Positions 34,332 to 46,621 of a stretch of DNA of 50,981 nucleotides are shown here, in pieces. Numbering within the stretch: the stretch's first letter is position 1; the number at the start of each line of letters is the position of its first letter. The notes under the pieces were generated by a model. The model was not told the DNA's origin. It was given only the letters and a program-made list of their open reading frames with translations, and ran no database searches. Origin of the DNA: Hypsibius dujardini (lineage: Eukaryota; Tardigrada; Eutardigrada; Parachela; Hypsibiidae); NCBI GenBank assembly GCA_001579985.1, contig LRSR01000763.1, positions 1 through 50,981 of the forward strand, in the 5' to 3' direction. The translations under genes and the position numbers were made by a program.

Positions 34332-37134
34332 ATGGATTTTGAAGGGCAGCTGTCTTATGCAGATATTGCTAACTTGGCTCAAGCATGGCAGGAGGAAAAC
34401 TTGCAGTCTTGGATGGATGAAGCGAAGAAGAATGCCTCCGCCCGGAGGACGCTGCAGCAAGAAACACCATCCTTCCCTCTGATGTACCACGCTCTGATGC
34501 ACTCCAACTACTGGCGTCCCCTCGCCTCACAGGAGAACAAGTACGCGGCCAATTTGCAGGAGAGAAGTCGATTAGGAACAGCATTGCTGGCCCGCGTTCA
34601 AGCAACACAGCGAATCGAGTTTGGTGATTTCGTATTGAAGGAGTACGAAAGTATGATGCGAACGAAAAAGGACACTCTGATGAGGAAGCAGGAGAGTCGC
34701 GATTTCAGGGAGGAAGATGTTGATTTCCTCATGGACGAAGGTGAGAAAGAAAACGGATTTCAACTGAAGGGTTATAGCACATTATGCATACAGTGAATTT
34801 TTTTAGTTTGGCGACAGCCAATCGATAGAGCACGTCGAGAGGAATCGATTGAAAAAAAATTAGGTGAGGAAAATCAGAAATGAGGGAGATATGGCAGTTC
34901 CAAGTTGGGGTACAATCAATCAGCCATTACAATCCCATCCGCAATGCACGGGGTGCAGCTCAAACTGTGCAACGCACTCATGAACGTGCAATCAACCAAT
35001 CAATCATTACATTTTCATGGGTTTTGATGGGTTCTGATGGGTTCTGATGGGTTCTGATGGGTTTTGATTGGCAACACTGACTCAGGCTCCTATGAGTGAT
35101 GGGGCGCCGAGCGTGAGCGAGGGAGCCTTCGCTCGCTCACGCCCAATCAATCACTCCATCCCATGTATTGCGCATGGGATAGTAATGGGCTAATTGATTG
35201 ATTGTGCCACAACTTGGAACTGTCATATTTCCTTTAGTTTTGATTTTCCTCACCTACTTTTTTTTCATCGATACCTCTCGACGTCTTCTATCGATTGGCT
35301 GTCGCCAAATTCAAAAATTTCACTGTATGCTTTTATCAACTGAACTGTGGCACCGCTGTCAGGCGCTCGATTGATTGATTCAAAAAAAATGCCGTAGCGA
35401 TATTACGGTTAGTAATTGCTTAATTTTGCTGAACTGCCACGATTTTAAGGGTGGGTTTAGCCCCGCCCACCCCTAATAGACTGTACGTGACGTCACGGAT
35501 TCACTTCCGCTCCTCAACGGCCGACTTGATTCTTGATTGAGTAACGCTAATGCTCATGCTTGATTTATTCCAACGGCTAATAAATTTAGGAAAGCTTATT
35601 CTGCTCAGGAAAAGTAATGCAGTCGAAAAATATTACGAATCTGGTCTCTCTTTATCCAAGTTTGCATTGCGCGAAAATATTCCGTGGGAGAACATTCGAA
35701 AATGGAAAGCATAAATTGGATCACTAACGGCTGGCATCGATTGGTTGATTGGAATGGAGCTCCTTGTTACTCTTCAAAATCGGTCCTAAACTGCCCAAAA
35801 ACAGCTCGCCAAGGAGGAGAGCATCTCTGACGCGTTCAAGGCTTCCAAAGGTTGGATCGCCAAAATGAGAAAGAGATATCACTTGACGTACCGGAAGACT
35901 GGCCATGTTTCTCGAAAATTGGAGCATACTGAGAAAGACCTGGTAAGTATTTGGTTGGTTTTGAACAAAATGGAGCTCCATCAAACAGCTAGATTGATTG
36001 TTGATTGAACCAAAATAAAACTTTTCAGGAAGAGTTGCACGAAGAATTTTCAAGAAAAGAAATTGTGCCCGGAGAAAATGGAGCTCCATAAATTCTATAG
36101 ATTCCGAAAGAGGCAAATAAAAATGGTACTTTATGATGGTGCGATTGATTGATTCGGCCCGCCAAAAGCGCAGTGAAACCAGTGAACACAAGTTGGACTG
36201 GGGGCGGTAATTTACTGGTAGGGCAAAAAAACCATCCTTAAAATCGTGGCAGTACAGTACATGACACTACACTTATAGTTGAAATGCCTGTTTGATCAAC
36301 TAAATGACTATTCTTGCGATCTTCCGGCGACACTTGACTGATTTTTTCCACGGTACAGGTGATCTGTCCATGCCACCGGTTCGCAGGGAATCCAGCTACA
36401 CAATCCACTTAGGCGGGCAACTAAAGAAGATAATGAACATCCGCTTAATTGCCGGTGAAGTGATGACGTTCCTTCAACGCGACGCCAAACTGCTCGCTTA
36501 CGATCCAATCCGCCTCCAAACTTGCATGTCACTCTACTCGGCCAACCTGCAAGGCCTCGTCCTCATCATTGACGAATGGGACACTTATCGAGGCATGTGG
36601 AAAGATCTGGCTAGTCTTTGCGCGCAATGGCCAGAACTGCACTTTGCCGGGATAGAGGAGCAACTGGCGGAAGCGCGAGCTCTTAAAGAACACTGGGAGA
36701 GCGGCGATGTCATCACCACCAAACACTCTGGACTGCGGGAGGTGCATATCATCTTTCACGTCCTGCTTACCAGCAACAAGATGGACATGCTAGAGTCGGA
36801 AGACATCAACGGCCGACATCCCGCCGTGACTGCCCTACGAACCTGCATGCGGATTGTCTGGGAGTCTGACGTGTCGGTGGTGACGATTCCACTCTTCTTG
36901 TTCCGGCAGTTTCAGCCCTTCATGACTTCGGCGTGGTGTGCGAAACGAGCGGAGCTGGTGTTTAAATGCGTCAAGGGATATATGATTGAGATGTCGAGCT
37001 TGACGCATGACGATCAGAAAACAGTACAGTTTTTGTTGCCGGATGATACGCCACCGGGAATTTTGACCGAGATGGCCGATATGATCACCACCATTTTTCG
37101 TTCTCCCAATCCGTTTATCCGTTTATCTGATTAG
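34332..37134 (+). CDS. FERRY3: FERRY complex subunit 3-like (C12orf4) protein
   Basis: Exons 34332-34740 and 36359-37134 join in phase to 394 residues. The C-terminal half is strongly like human C12orf4: SSYTIHLGGQLKKIMNIRLI, a LQTCMSLYSANLQGLVLI stretch, FAGIEEQL, TKHSGLREVHIIFH, HPAVTALRTCMRIV and AELVFKCVKGYMIEMSS then KTVQFLLPDD. Exon 1 matches the middle of the human protein (IANLAQAWQEENL, LMYHALMHSNYWRPL). FERRY is a Rab5 effector complex that tethers mRNAs to early endosomes. The human protein is 552 residues; here the first about 100 and a coiled-coil stretch between the exons are absent. An in-frame extension to an acceptor-like site at 34311 suggests a missed upstream exon. The 1.6-kb intron is full of transposons. 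Confidence 0.85.
34791..35325. mobile_element. MITE with ~135-bp inverted arms, TA target
   Basis: It begins CAGTGAATTTTT and ends in its inverted match AAAAATTTCACTG, flanked by TA on each side. The arms share TTTGGCGACAGCCAATCGAT, GTAGGTGAGGAAAATCA (with changes) and AGTTCCAAGTTG. The core has four to five GGGTT(C/T)TGAT repeats (35028-35066) and a GAGCGAGGGAGCC hairpin. There is no ORF. CAGTG ends with TA duplication are typical of Tc1/mariner MITEs. It lies within the FERRY3 intron. Confidence 0.85.
35434..36252 (+). mobile_element. Decayed pogo-superfamily element
   Basis: The inverted ends CTGCCACGATTTTAAGG match at both sides; TA follows the right end, AA precedes the left. Inside, a psq/HTH-like frame (NAVEKYYESGLSLSKFALRE, then NIRKWKA) ends at a TAA, and later a CENP-B-like HTH frame reads KEESISDAFKASKGWIAKMR with KRYHLTYRKTG. 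There is no DDE core, so it is a non-autonomous relic. It lies within the FERRY3 intron beside the MITE. Confidence 0.7.
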
Positions 37135-37367
37135 ACCCAAACCGGGAAACGACCCTCAGCTGTTTGTTCGTTATATTTTTTTGTTGGATGTTCAACGGCA
37201 TCCTTGTTGCTGCAGTTTGTGATTCACGGTTTGCTGCACCATTTCCTTCAGAATTTAACATTTCTTCTAGCATGAGCTGTGATAAATGAAAAACTTCCTG
37301 TTGCTAGCCAATTTCGTTTATAATTAACGTGTTAACAATATCTCTATTGAAATAGTGTAGTACTAAT
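37135..37367. other. Short convergent 3' gap
   Basis: 233 bases between the stop codons of FERRY3 (+) and the nuclear receptor (-). No gene. Confidence 0.5.
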
Positions 37368-40300
37368 TCAGTGCATTGTAGTTGACTCGTGCGTACTAGA
37401 AGTGACTGGCAGTATTTCACTGGTCACTTCATATAGATTGAACTCTTCCTGTGGCTCCTCCTCCCAATGGAGGGCATCCAAGACGGTGATAACATGATTA
37501 TTCTTGATCGCTCGATACGGGGGCGTCTGCTTGAGGTCTATGGTTTGGATGTAATTGGTGTAGAGCCGGTAGACTCGTTTCACTTCGCAAAAGAGTCGCT
37601 CCAACTTCCGGCAGACTTGGCTCAATTCGGCGTGTGAGGAGCAACGATGTTTGAGAACATCAAACAGCACCTATTTTATGTCAAACATATCTACGCATCA
37701 ATTTCAAATTTTTGCTGCACTTGATCAAGAAATTACTATATATGCACTTACGTCCGTGTAATGTTTGTGCAGTAGATGGAGATTGCTGCCATTGTTTTGG
37801 TTAGAGTTCTTGCCTGTCAACATACATATTGCATCTAGGCCCACATGTCTAATGTCAGCAGTGGAACAGAGCTTACTTGAGCAAGTACGGACATTTTCCC
37901 TCCTGATTGGCGTGGGGTTTTTTTCACGAATATCTGTCCATTTTTGCATTGGGGTCTCGGACTAGAAATCACATCTGCGGTTTCAGAAAAAAATAAGGAA
38001 GAAATACTGCCAATTTGTACTAGGGGCCCGGGCTTGATTGATTGGTTTATCCGCAAGTTTCAATTTTTTTTTATCCCAATCAATATTTTCCGAAGCGTAA
38101 ACTTATTTTTTTTATTTACTAGAACCTTCAGCCAAACTTAAAAATTAAATTGAAATTAAATTTGAAACATTGTTGCAAGGGGAAAGAAAAAAATGGTAAA
38201 TAAGTCCGGAAAAAGTAAGTCAAAACAACGCTGAAACAATCATCAAAATTCGGACGTGTTGGTGGCGCCATTGCTCTCTTTTTGGATTTAATTTTTTCAC
38301 GGTCGAAAAATTGTCATTTTATTGTTTATATTTTGAAGAAGTTTTCTATTAAATTTAAAAAATCTGTTTGCGTTCTGGAAAATATTGGTTGGGATAAAAA
38401 AATTTGAAACATGATGATGAATCAGTCAATCAAGCCCAGGCCCATAACACAAAGTAGCGCGGGAAGTCTTTTTCTTCCTTTTTTCTGAAACCACACATGT
38501 GCTTTCCAACTCGAGACCACAATGTGAAATCATGATATATGGACAGGTAATTTTTGGAAAAAAAAACCCGTACCAATCGGAAGGATAAGTATCTGTTCTT
38601 GCCCAAGTTAGATGTTGCTGTACCTGGTTCCAGCAGAACCATAGCAAAGAGCAAGTAAGTCTCCGTCTGCAACAAATTCCATTGTGATTTTTTTTATTAG
38701 TAGTAAGTTTAACGACGGACTTGCTCAAGTCCGATGTCGTTGAAGTCTTCGCAGAACTTGTAGATGAAGCCGTTGAATTGTGGATCGGAAACGGCGTCCT
38801 GCCAATACCGGCAATAGTGAACTTGCTGTCTTCCTATCGTCACATAGCTCTCCGTGGCGCTGACAAATGGAGCCCGATGAATCTACAATAAGTGGTCAAA
38901 GAAATGCCCAATGGAGAATTGTCAGTTTGATATAGTTATAGTTATATAGTTATATAGTTATATATATATAGTTATATTGTATAGTTAAGTTATATAACAG
39001 ACCATCCAGCAAGAGATCCACTTCCTGTTTCAAATAAATAACCCATATTCCAACAATAATGATGGCATTATGTTATTTATATGTAACAAAGAAGCTTCTT
39101 ACCATCCAGCGGTCAAATGATTCTTTTCCGACGGATCCAGTTCATGGATGCCCGGAAGAAGACTAGCAAACTGATAAGTCATTGCGATGCTTTCGCGATT
39201 GTGATCATGAAGTGCGGCGACCACTCTGTCCAGCGTCGTTTCCGGTTGTTGCTGCAAATGACGAAACAGTTTCTTCACTTTGTTTTTGTACAATCAAGCA
39301 TAAACGATACGGGGATCAGACTCTTCTGGTACTGTAGAGTCTCGACCATTTGGTGCCAATTTTTAGACCCATCCGTATATTATGCCTGCACACACTGTGC
39401 TACCCTGCAGTCATTATATACGGGGGTCACTAAAAACTAGCACCAAGTGGTCGAGACTCTACAGTACGTGAAGAAACTTACGCGGACAATGCCGTGTTTG
39501 AAGGCAAAGTCCATACAAACTTGCCACTGCACAAGCTGATTCCCGTACACCGAACTGACAGCAGCTGCAACGGCGTTGTAGGTTTCAACCTTCTGACGGC
39601 GGTTCGCGTCGAGTATGTTGGCGTAGCGACCGACAATTTCTGTCAATAGTCGCGGTCCTGGACGCTCGTTTTCGTCCACGTCCAGGTAGATGTCATTCGT
39701 GGAAGAGGGTCTAATTAACATGTTAATTAATTAAGGTATGGTTGTAATTTAAGTATATTTATTGATATTCAGCCGCCATTTAAGGAGTGGCTATTTTACG
39801 ACCTGTTTAATATTCAAAAATAATTTGACAAAAACTTTTGACTAACCGAGTTAAACGATATAACTCGTGAGCAACATATAACACACACATATACACATGC
39901 CGATTTAAATGGTTTAACTCGCCCGGTGCAAGATTTTTGGCCCGTGTTTACTTTTTCGTCTTAACGCGAACACCAGAAGAAGATTCAGGGGTCCATGTAA
40001 TAGTCTGAGTTGAGATTTCTGCTGCCGGTGGTTTGGGTCGCCTGATTTCTTTGCTGGCTCCTTTCGTACCTGCATGCCACGACATAAATGACATCCTACA
40101 AGTACTTTCAACAAGAATTACTTTATATATTTGGTATTATGGCATACAAACCGCGTTTTTGCATTCCAACAGCCAGGCATTTTCGGAAACGGCAAGCCTT
40201 GCAGGTCGCCCGGACTGTCACGTGGCAATGATTCCCAAAATTGCATAAGTATCGTGCCCCACTCTCGGAGATTCTTCGAAAAAACGCCTATGTATGATGA

Positions 40301-40453
40301 GAAAATAATAAGGCTACCTAGGTCAGCGGATCGATTCGAACTCATCCATACCTTACAACCTTCACAAGCCAAAACGCTGTAGTAGACTCCTGTGGCGGTT
40401 CGTCCACAGACAACACATCTATACTCGTTTCGCTCCAGTTCACTTGATTGCAT
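37368..40453 (-). CDS. Nuclear receptor with CEGCKAFFRR P-box
   Basis: Ten minus-strand exons join in phase to 441 residues: 40352-40453, 40152-40287, 39952-40069, 39482-39710, 39103-39251, 39003-39024, 38721-38882, 38624-38666, 37752-37813 and 37368-37670. The two-finger DNA-binding domain starts RCVVCGRTATGVYYSVLACE, has P-box CEGCKAFFRR, and a second finger CNFGNHCHVTVRATCKAC with FRKCLAVGMQKR; all eight zinc cysteines are present. The ligand-binding domain is divergent, with a LLPGIHELDPSEKNH signature-like stretch. A 22-base microexon (39003-39024) is required to hold phase and aligns with the receptor at 46.6 kb. A ligand-regulated transcription factor; the subfamily cannot be named. 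Confidence 0.85.
39332..39464. mobile_element. Small palindromic MITE in receptor intron
   Basis: Ends CTGTAGAGTCTCGACCA and its inverse match, flanked by TA on both sides; most of the 133 bases can fold on themselves. It sits 17 bases from the 5' splice site of exon 4 of the minus-strand receptor. Confidence 0.8.
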
Positions 40454-41189
40454 TCCCGTTCGATTAAGGTGGGGAGTTTTGTTTTAAGCAAAACAGAAAG
40501 GAGCACCTTGTCAAAGGAATAACAAACAATACAACAACACGAATAGAGGTTGCAAACGAAAGTTTTTGTTAGTGGAGCATAGCTGTTGGGTCAAAAACTG
40601 TCGAGCTATCTAATTCGGTATTAGGCACTTGAAACGACCGACTTGACATTTTCCGGTCTTGACCTTCTCCTCTCTGGAATGGAACATGGTTGAGGTGTGG
40701 TTGCATAAACGCGTCTGTCGAGTCAGGACAGCCATGTAGTCACTGTATATTACTGCTGGTAAAAAAAACTGCATGCCTCTCTCTTTTCCTTCCTTTTCCT
40801 GCGCTGGCTTCAGAAGACTCCATCTAGCCCAATCGAGGCTCACGGGTCAGTTAGCTAACGGAAAATCAGTTCTTGTCCCCACAAAGTACCATTGCAGTAT
40901 TATCAAACCGTAGAGTGGGAAAAAAAGTTAAAAATGGTGTTCTTTTCCCTGGTTCTTCCAATTTTGCCTCTCCCCCAAAAGAAAGTACGAGGGTTTGTGG
41001 GCTAAAATCGATTATGTTGACTGCCAAATCGTGTGTATAAAGGAAACGAAACGAAAGGCAAATATCACCCCTGCATCCTCCGTGCCGGGGGGTCCTCGAG
41101 TTATTTCTTGCCCTTTTTAATTGGCAAACATATCACCCATTTATTTACACGCACACTGTAGACGCGGTTACAACAATCGGAAATATACA
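40454..41189. other. Head-to-head intergenic region
   Basis: Between the starts of the nuclear receptor (-) and the His-rich membrane protein (+). No gene seen; it should contain both promoters. Confidence 0.45.
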
Positions 41190-43851
41190 ATGCTCTCCAT
41201 GCAAGAGCAAGACAAAACCAAGGGGAAAAGAAACCCAAACCAGGAACAGCATTTAACATTGTCTCAAATTTCATCCTTGTCACCGCTTAATAAAGACCCT
41301 AAAATGGCGGGAATGGAGAAACAGCGCCTTCACATGGCTTCCGCTCATGGTCATACTAACGGACACGGACCACTCGGTCATCATGCCAATCAAGGGGCCC
41401 CTCATCCCCATCATCCCCATCATCATCCACATTTGCATGGGACCGCCCATTCAGCTGGTCACACCATCCACACTACTTCCACACCCCATGATCCACATCA
41501 TTCCAAGATTAAGTACAAATTTGGAATTAATATTCTCGCATTTCTTCAGTTCATCGGAGGCCTCCTTATGCTAAACTACGAAGCTATCAGTAAGTTACTG
41601 ACACTACTCTTCGATTAAGACTATTGACAGGAAGGTCAATAGGCCAAACCATCTTCATTCTATCAATCGTTATCTTTCAAGAAACAAAAGCTTTCATTTA
41701 AAGAATTTCAACTAGCGAACTGTATGCGATGTTTAAAAAACGCCGAGAGCAGGGGCATTGCCTATTCGGCCGGAGTTTCTCCGGCCTAATAGCCAAGTCA
41801 CTATCCAGCCGAACTTTCACGGCTGAATAGCCAAGTCACTATTCAGCCGGGTTTTCTCCGGCTGAGTAGCTTTAATTCACTATCCAGCCGGTCTTTCACG
41901 GCTGAATAGGCCAACCACTGCTTAGCCATTTTTTTACCAGCAATAAGACAAGTCACTTAGTCGGCTTTCTCTTAACTTTGGCGTACATGAATACGGAATA
42001 ATAAGGAGAGAAACTAGCGAATAATCGAAAAATTATGCGGTTAATCAACACCTAAAGACCTCGTTTTTTGGAGCAGTCATTTGGACATTCATTTGCCTCG
42101 CGCCACGTTTTTAAGAAGCAGGAGAAATTAAGGTCTCGCCGATGATGATTTTTCGTTGCCATTCCCGCAAGCTGGTACCGTTGTCGTATTCTGCGATCTA
42201 CGTTTGCTGGTTGAACTTTTTCGACTGTTTGCCAACGCGGAAGACCAGACCTTTCTTCTTACACCATTCATCCTGAAACTGCTCAAACTCTTCCCAGTTT
42301 TGGAAAGTTTTTCCCGTCACCATTGAGCAGGCAAAACGTTGTGGAAATCCTTAAACGAAATACTATGAAGGATAATTGGAACACTCTCTATAAATCTCGT
42401 TCGCGTAGGTTGTCGTCATTGAGATCTCGCTATTAGTCTCCTTGGAACTGGTATATACTCCTTGGTTTCTGCGGCTTCTGCAAAGTTTTCACTGGAATCT
42501 CACCAAGTCCAATTATCCGATTCAAAATTGACAGGTGGTTACATATTGTGAAAAAAGTCCGGCCGAGCAGGCCAACTAGTGGCTCGCCCATGCAGCCGGA
42601 GAAAGTCCGGATGGATAGTGACTTGGCTGCTCAGCCGGAGAAAAACCGGCTGGATAGCTTTGACCATAATATTGTAGTTTCGAGACGAAATGGTATGGGA
42701 TGCAAGGACATGTTATCTGACGGGATTTGTATTCTGTCTCAAAAAATGAGGAAATATCTTAATTAATTCAAAGGAAAGATCTGTTTATAGTCACCCATAC
42801 AAGATAGGCTAGATCGCTCTGTCATAGGAACGGAGCGATGCACAAAGATGGGCAGTTTGACAAAAAGACAGACAGACGAGGAAATGGACAGACGTTTACC
42901 CTTGATTCAACCAAAACGGACCTGAATTTAGAGCACGCCCTTCGGGCTTCGACCTTAATTAATTACAAAAGATTAAGGTAGGATACAGTAGTTATTTGGC
43001 AATAATCGCGCACGCAGAGTTATTTATGGTATTTACAGGTGCCGTTCTGTACCGCTCCACCGGTTCCAGGAGCGGTATGCTATATGGGGTGGAATTTGCC
43101 GGACTCTACACCAGTGTCTTTACAATGGTCACAGGCATTATGGGATTGATAACGGTCCGTCGGTCTTACGGTCATCGTTCTCGAATGTGCTGCTTCATCT
43201 CAGAGATCCTTCTCACAATCATCCTCGCCATCAAATCATTTGCCATGGTGGGGAAAATCAATATACTAGGATATTCTATCATTTCTTGTGTAGTAAGAAC
43301 GTCTCATAATTGTATTTTCTATTCTTTTCCAGGCCTGTGCGTCAGCTGCAATGCTTTTTTTGTACACGGTAAAATGGGACTCCGTGCTGTCGCTGTTCAA
43401 CCGTGTGGCCCAAAGCGCCCAGATTAATCTGTATGTCGGGACGACGACGACCACAGCCATCCCCAGCACCATGGACCCGATGATAGCTGAGGAGCTGGCA
43501 CAGGATTTTAACCTTCTCGTCGGATTGCGTTGCATCCTATTCGCCCTATATTTTATCATGTTTGTCTCGTCCGTACTGACGTCTTGCTTTAGTTGCTGCA
43601 ACTATTGCAGCTGCTGGAACAGACCGCCACTTTCTAATGTTGCTACCGCTGCAATTCCAGAGCATCACAATCATTCACCGCCGCACCACCAGCACAACAA
43701 CAATGCACAACCGGTTGTATCAGAGAAAACGGAGGTCCTTATGACGCCCTACACTGCTGTAGTCGAGGTCGCGGAGGTCGCCGTGACGGTCGAACCAGGC
43801 GAAGATAAGGAGAAGCGGAAAGGACACAAACATCACAAACATAAGCACTGA
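41190..43851 (+). CDS. His-rich four-pass membrane protein
   Basis: Exons 41190-41589, 43039-43292 and 43333-43851 join in phase to 390 residues. The N-terminal cytosolic part (1-105) is Lys/Gln-rich, then has a long His/Pro tract (HHANQGAPHPHHPHHHPH). Membrane segments lie at about 112-135, 145-170, 178-205 and 255-280. A CSCCNYCSCW-like Cys cluster follows the last (reads SCFSCCNYCSCWN), possibly palmitoylated. The tail ends KRKGHKHHKHKH. The His tracts could bind metals, and the four-TM layout is claudin/MS4A-like, but no family is assigned. ATG alternatives exist at 41199 and 41304; the latter has the better context (AAAATGG). The 1.45-kb intron carries a foldback element. Confidence 0.7.
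41758..42660. mobile_element. Foldback element with hairpin repeats, Mutator-like
   Basis: The left end has four units, each a small hairpin (CAGCCGG-loop-CCGGCTG type) starting at about 41766, 41805, 41844 and 41885, joined by AGCCAAGTCACTAT-like linkers, period 39-41 bases. The right end (about 42555-42660) has the same units inverted. Between them is a minus-strand transposase relic. It lies in the intron of the His-rich gene. Confidence 0.7.
42198..42323 (-). pseudogene. Mutator-like transposase N-terminal relic
   Basis: A minus-strand frame of 41 residues starts MVTGKTFQNWEEFEQFQDEW and continues CKKKGLVFRVGKQSKKF before a stop; a further open stretch follows to about 42125. The 'W-x-E-F-x-x-F...F-x-V' layout resembles the N-terminal region of MULE/FAR1-like transposases. 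The domain is short, so assignment is tentative. Confidence 0.4.
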
Positions 43852-45225
43852 AAAAAGCGCATATATCACCTTTCTTTGACCGGTCAAATCAGCAAAACGG
43901 TTTCCGCTTTGGAGTTCATATTATAACATATGCCATAACCGGTCGAAACGGTGGAGATAATAATAATAATATACTTTACCTTGACACGTGGATACTCGAA
44001 CTTAATGTTGAAAGGCCGCCTCGAGTATGATTAGGATTTCAGAGTTCGAAGTAAAATATTCAGGCAGAAAAAATGACCTTTGATGATCTGTATAAATTCA
44101 GGCTTTGAATAGTTTGCAAATTAACTGCAATAGTAGCTTATATTATAATGTAATTACTTTCGACCATAGATCTTTTATTAATAGTCCATTTGTTATTTTC
44201 ACAATTTTGCAAACTGACATGGGCCGATTGGTTACAGACATCGGCACATAATCAAGAGTAACTTCACTTTGTAATGACCATCCCTAATAATCAATACCAT
44301 ATGAAAATATTTACTTGTACAATTTAGGCTTAATTTAACGTTCCGATCTTGAAGCTCCTATTGTTTATCCACTCTCCAGATTGTTCCAAAATTGTACCCA
44401 AAACCTTAGAAAAAGTTTAAAACCGGTTTTGACAGGTTCTGACACCGGAATCAGACATTTTTTGTCATATTCTATTAAAAAACGCTATTCCCTTCGGAAA
44501 GGAATGCTTTTGGGACGAAAAAAGTTCAGACTGAGGATTGATCCGTGCACCTCCTTTAAACAACAGTTTTATTGGTACGCACCTATCAAAGTGCACCTGT
44601 ATTGAAGCAAATGCAATAGTGAACAACAAGATTATGATCAAATCCCTAAGCCACGACCGCACGTACCAATCTGAAGCCGTTTACCAACCCCCGAAAAAGA
44701 CAAGAATAATTAAAATTCAAAAACAAATCTAAATATAATGGATACATAAATATAATGAATATATTATAATAAACATAAATATAAATGATAAATAGATATA
44801 CAGATGTAATATATATTGAAATATACTCAAATACCATGTGCAGGAATACTTTTGGCACTGGCCTTCGCAAGCCCTCGCCTGAACTGTGTGTGTGCTATTG
44901 ACAAAATATTTTCTGCACTAGAAAGCCCACTTTGATGGCTATCCGAATCACTTTCAAAATCGAAATTCGGGTTGTTATATCAGAAGTTGTTTCGGAAAAC
45001 CCAAGAACCAGCACTGTTATAATTTGTCCCATGGACCGTATTTCAGATCTCCGTCAACTTTAAAGCAAATCTAAAAAACTAAAACGGCAAACTATAGATC
45101 TATGTCAGTGTACTGTACAAAAAAAAATCAGAAATATTCAATCAATCGTGCACCACTAAATTGAGGGAGACCTTTAAAAAAAAATGTAAACATTTTCAGA
45201 CAAATGGTCTGAATGGTGTACGGGT
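43852..45225. other. AT-rich intergenic region
   Basis: No gene supported. AT-rich, with (ATA)-type tracts around 44705-44830. Short open frames have no recognisable domains. Confidence 0.45.
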
Positions 45226-45786
45226 CTGGGTCTACGCTAATAACTTTTTCAGTTGTTATGCGATTGTGATAATTTTAATCACATTAAAGAGCCCAATTAT
45301 TGCACCCCCTTTTTTATTAAAAAATATTGATTGTTGTTGCATTTCGGGTTTCCAGTTTTGATCTAAAGTTAGAGATACACGATTTAAGAAATTGGCTGAA
45401 CTTGACCCTGCGACGTTTTCTTTTTTCTTAAAACCAAAGTTGCCGTCAAATTGATTTTTTCTTTTGCGTGAGATAGCCCCATCAAAGTACTACAACATAC
45501 GTGTTAAAACTTTTTGTTGCTCACGCTTTGCTTTGAGAAATGCGAACCAGTTTTGATCTGGGTCAGCGAACTTGGCAAAATCTGCCATTACCCAGGCCAA
45601 AATTAATTTTCAGGTGCTGCCACAAACCAATGCATAACACCTGTCCTGCTCCTGCCCCAACGTCGAACCGAGCAAATGTTTCACAGATCTATAGGTCTTC
45701 TTTCGAAATAAAGCATACATTTTTTTTATCTTTTTTTTACATTCAGCAATTTTAGTGTAGTGCCAAAAGTATTCCCGCACCCGGTA
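45226..45786 (-). repeat. Dispersed repeat copy B with coding relic
   Basis: Same family and orientation as 1314-1873. On the minus strand, from 45786 leftward, it reads EYFWHYTKIAECKKK then VKHLLGSTLGQEQDRCYALV before an in-frame TGA, and DFAKFADPDQNWFAFL up to the shared terminal TAG. Substitutions differ between copies, so each decayed independently after duplication or transposition. No family recognised; an N-terminal zinc-finger of a transposase is a guess. Confidence 0.7.
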
Positions 45787-46621
45787 GGTATTGAACATAA
45801 TAAAATAGAAATATTATATTGAATATATAATAAGTATACTAAACATAATTATTATAAGTGTGATATGTATTACATAAAAGTATGTTAAACATGATGATTA
45901 ATATCAATAAATGTTGTTGAATAATTTACGTAAGGGAATTAGTAATTAAAGTTACCTTTCACATTTTTTCAATGTTTCAAAGTGGCTAAAATCCTGGAAA
46001 TTATTGTAATAAAACATTTAATTTATATTGACTAAGAAATAAATGTGGAACGTTTACATGTGATCTAAATTTTATATACATCCACTTATTCGTGTGATTC
46101 GTGTTGGATTAGTGGTGATTCTTCCCTAGAAACAATTGTGGTCAAAGAGGTTTCCAAGTCTTATGGGCGAACTACAAACTGCAAATTCGTATCATGTATC
46201 TCATAAATAATGCGACCACCAAAGTCCGACGTATGTACAGAAAGACTGTCTCAACAATTGCAATTTACATGGTCTCCAGATAAGGGTAGGTCTCCGCGGT
46301 ATTTGCGCGACCGAAGTACAGCTGCTGATTAGACAATAATCCAATATCCGCCTGACGGAATGCAACGATCGTGTTCTTTCCTTTACTGCTTTGTCGTACC
46401 TTGTGTGATGTTTGACTGCATGGTCGCGTGTCTGCCAACCCTGAGGCTGTTTGGCGATGACGTCCGGTGAGCAGCCAGTAGCGTATCAGACATCAAAAGT
46501 CACTTTTAGTATAGTGCTCGAAACATTTCTCTTATTTTGATACTACAACGACCACTTCGTCGTCTGTGGTCCCCTTGGCCGTGTGGGTCGCCTCATTCGA
46601 TCCTATATTCTGGAAATCATC
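45787..46621. other. Intergenic upstream of plus-strand nuclear receptor
   Basis: AT-rich until about 46100, then mixed. No gene seen; presumed promoter. Confidence 0.4.
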
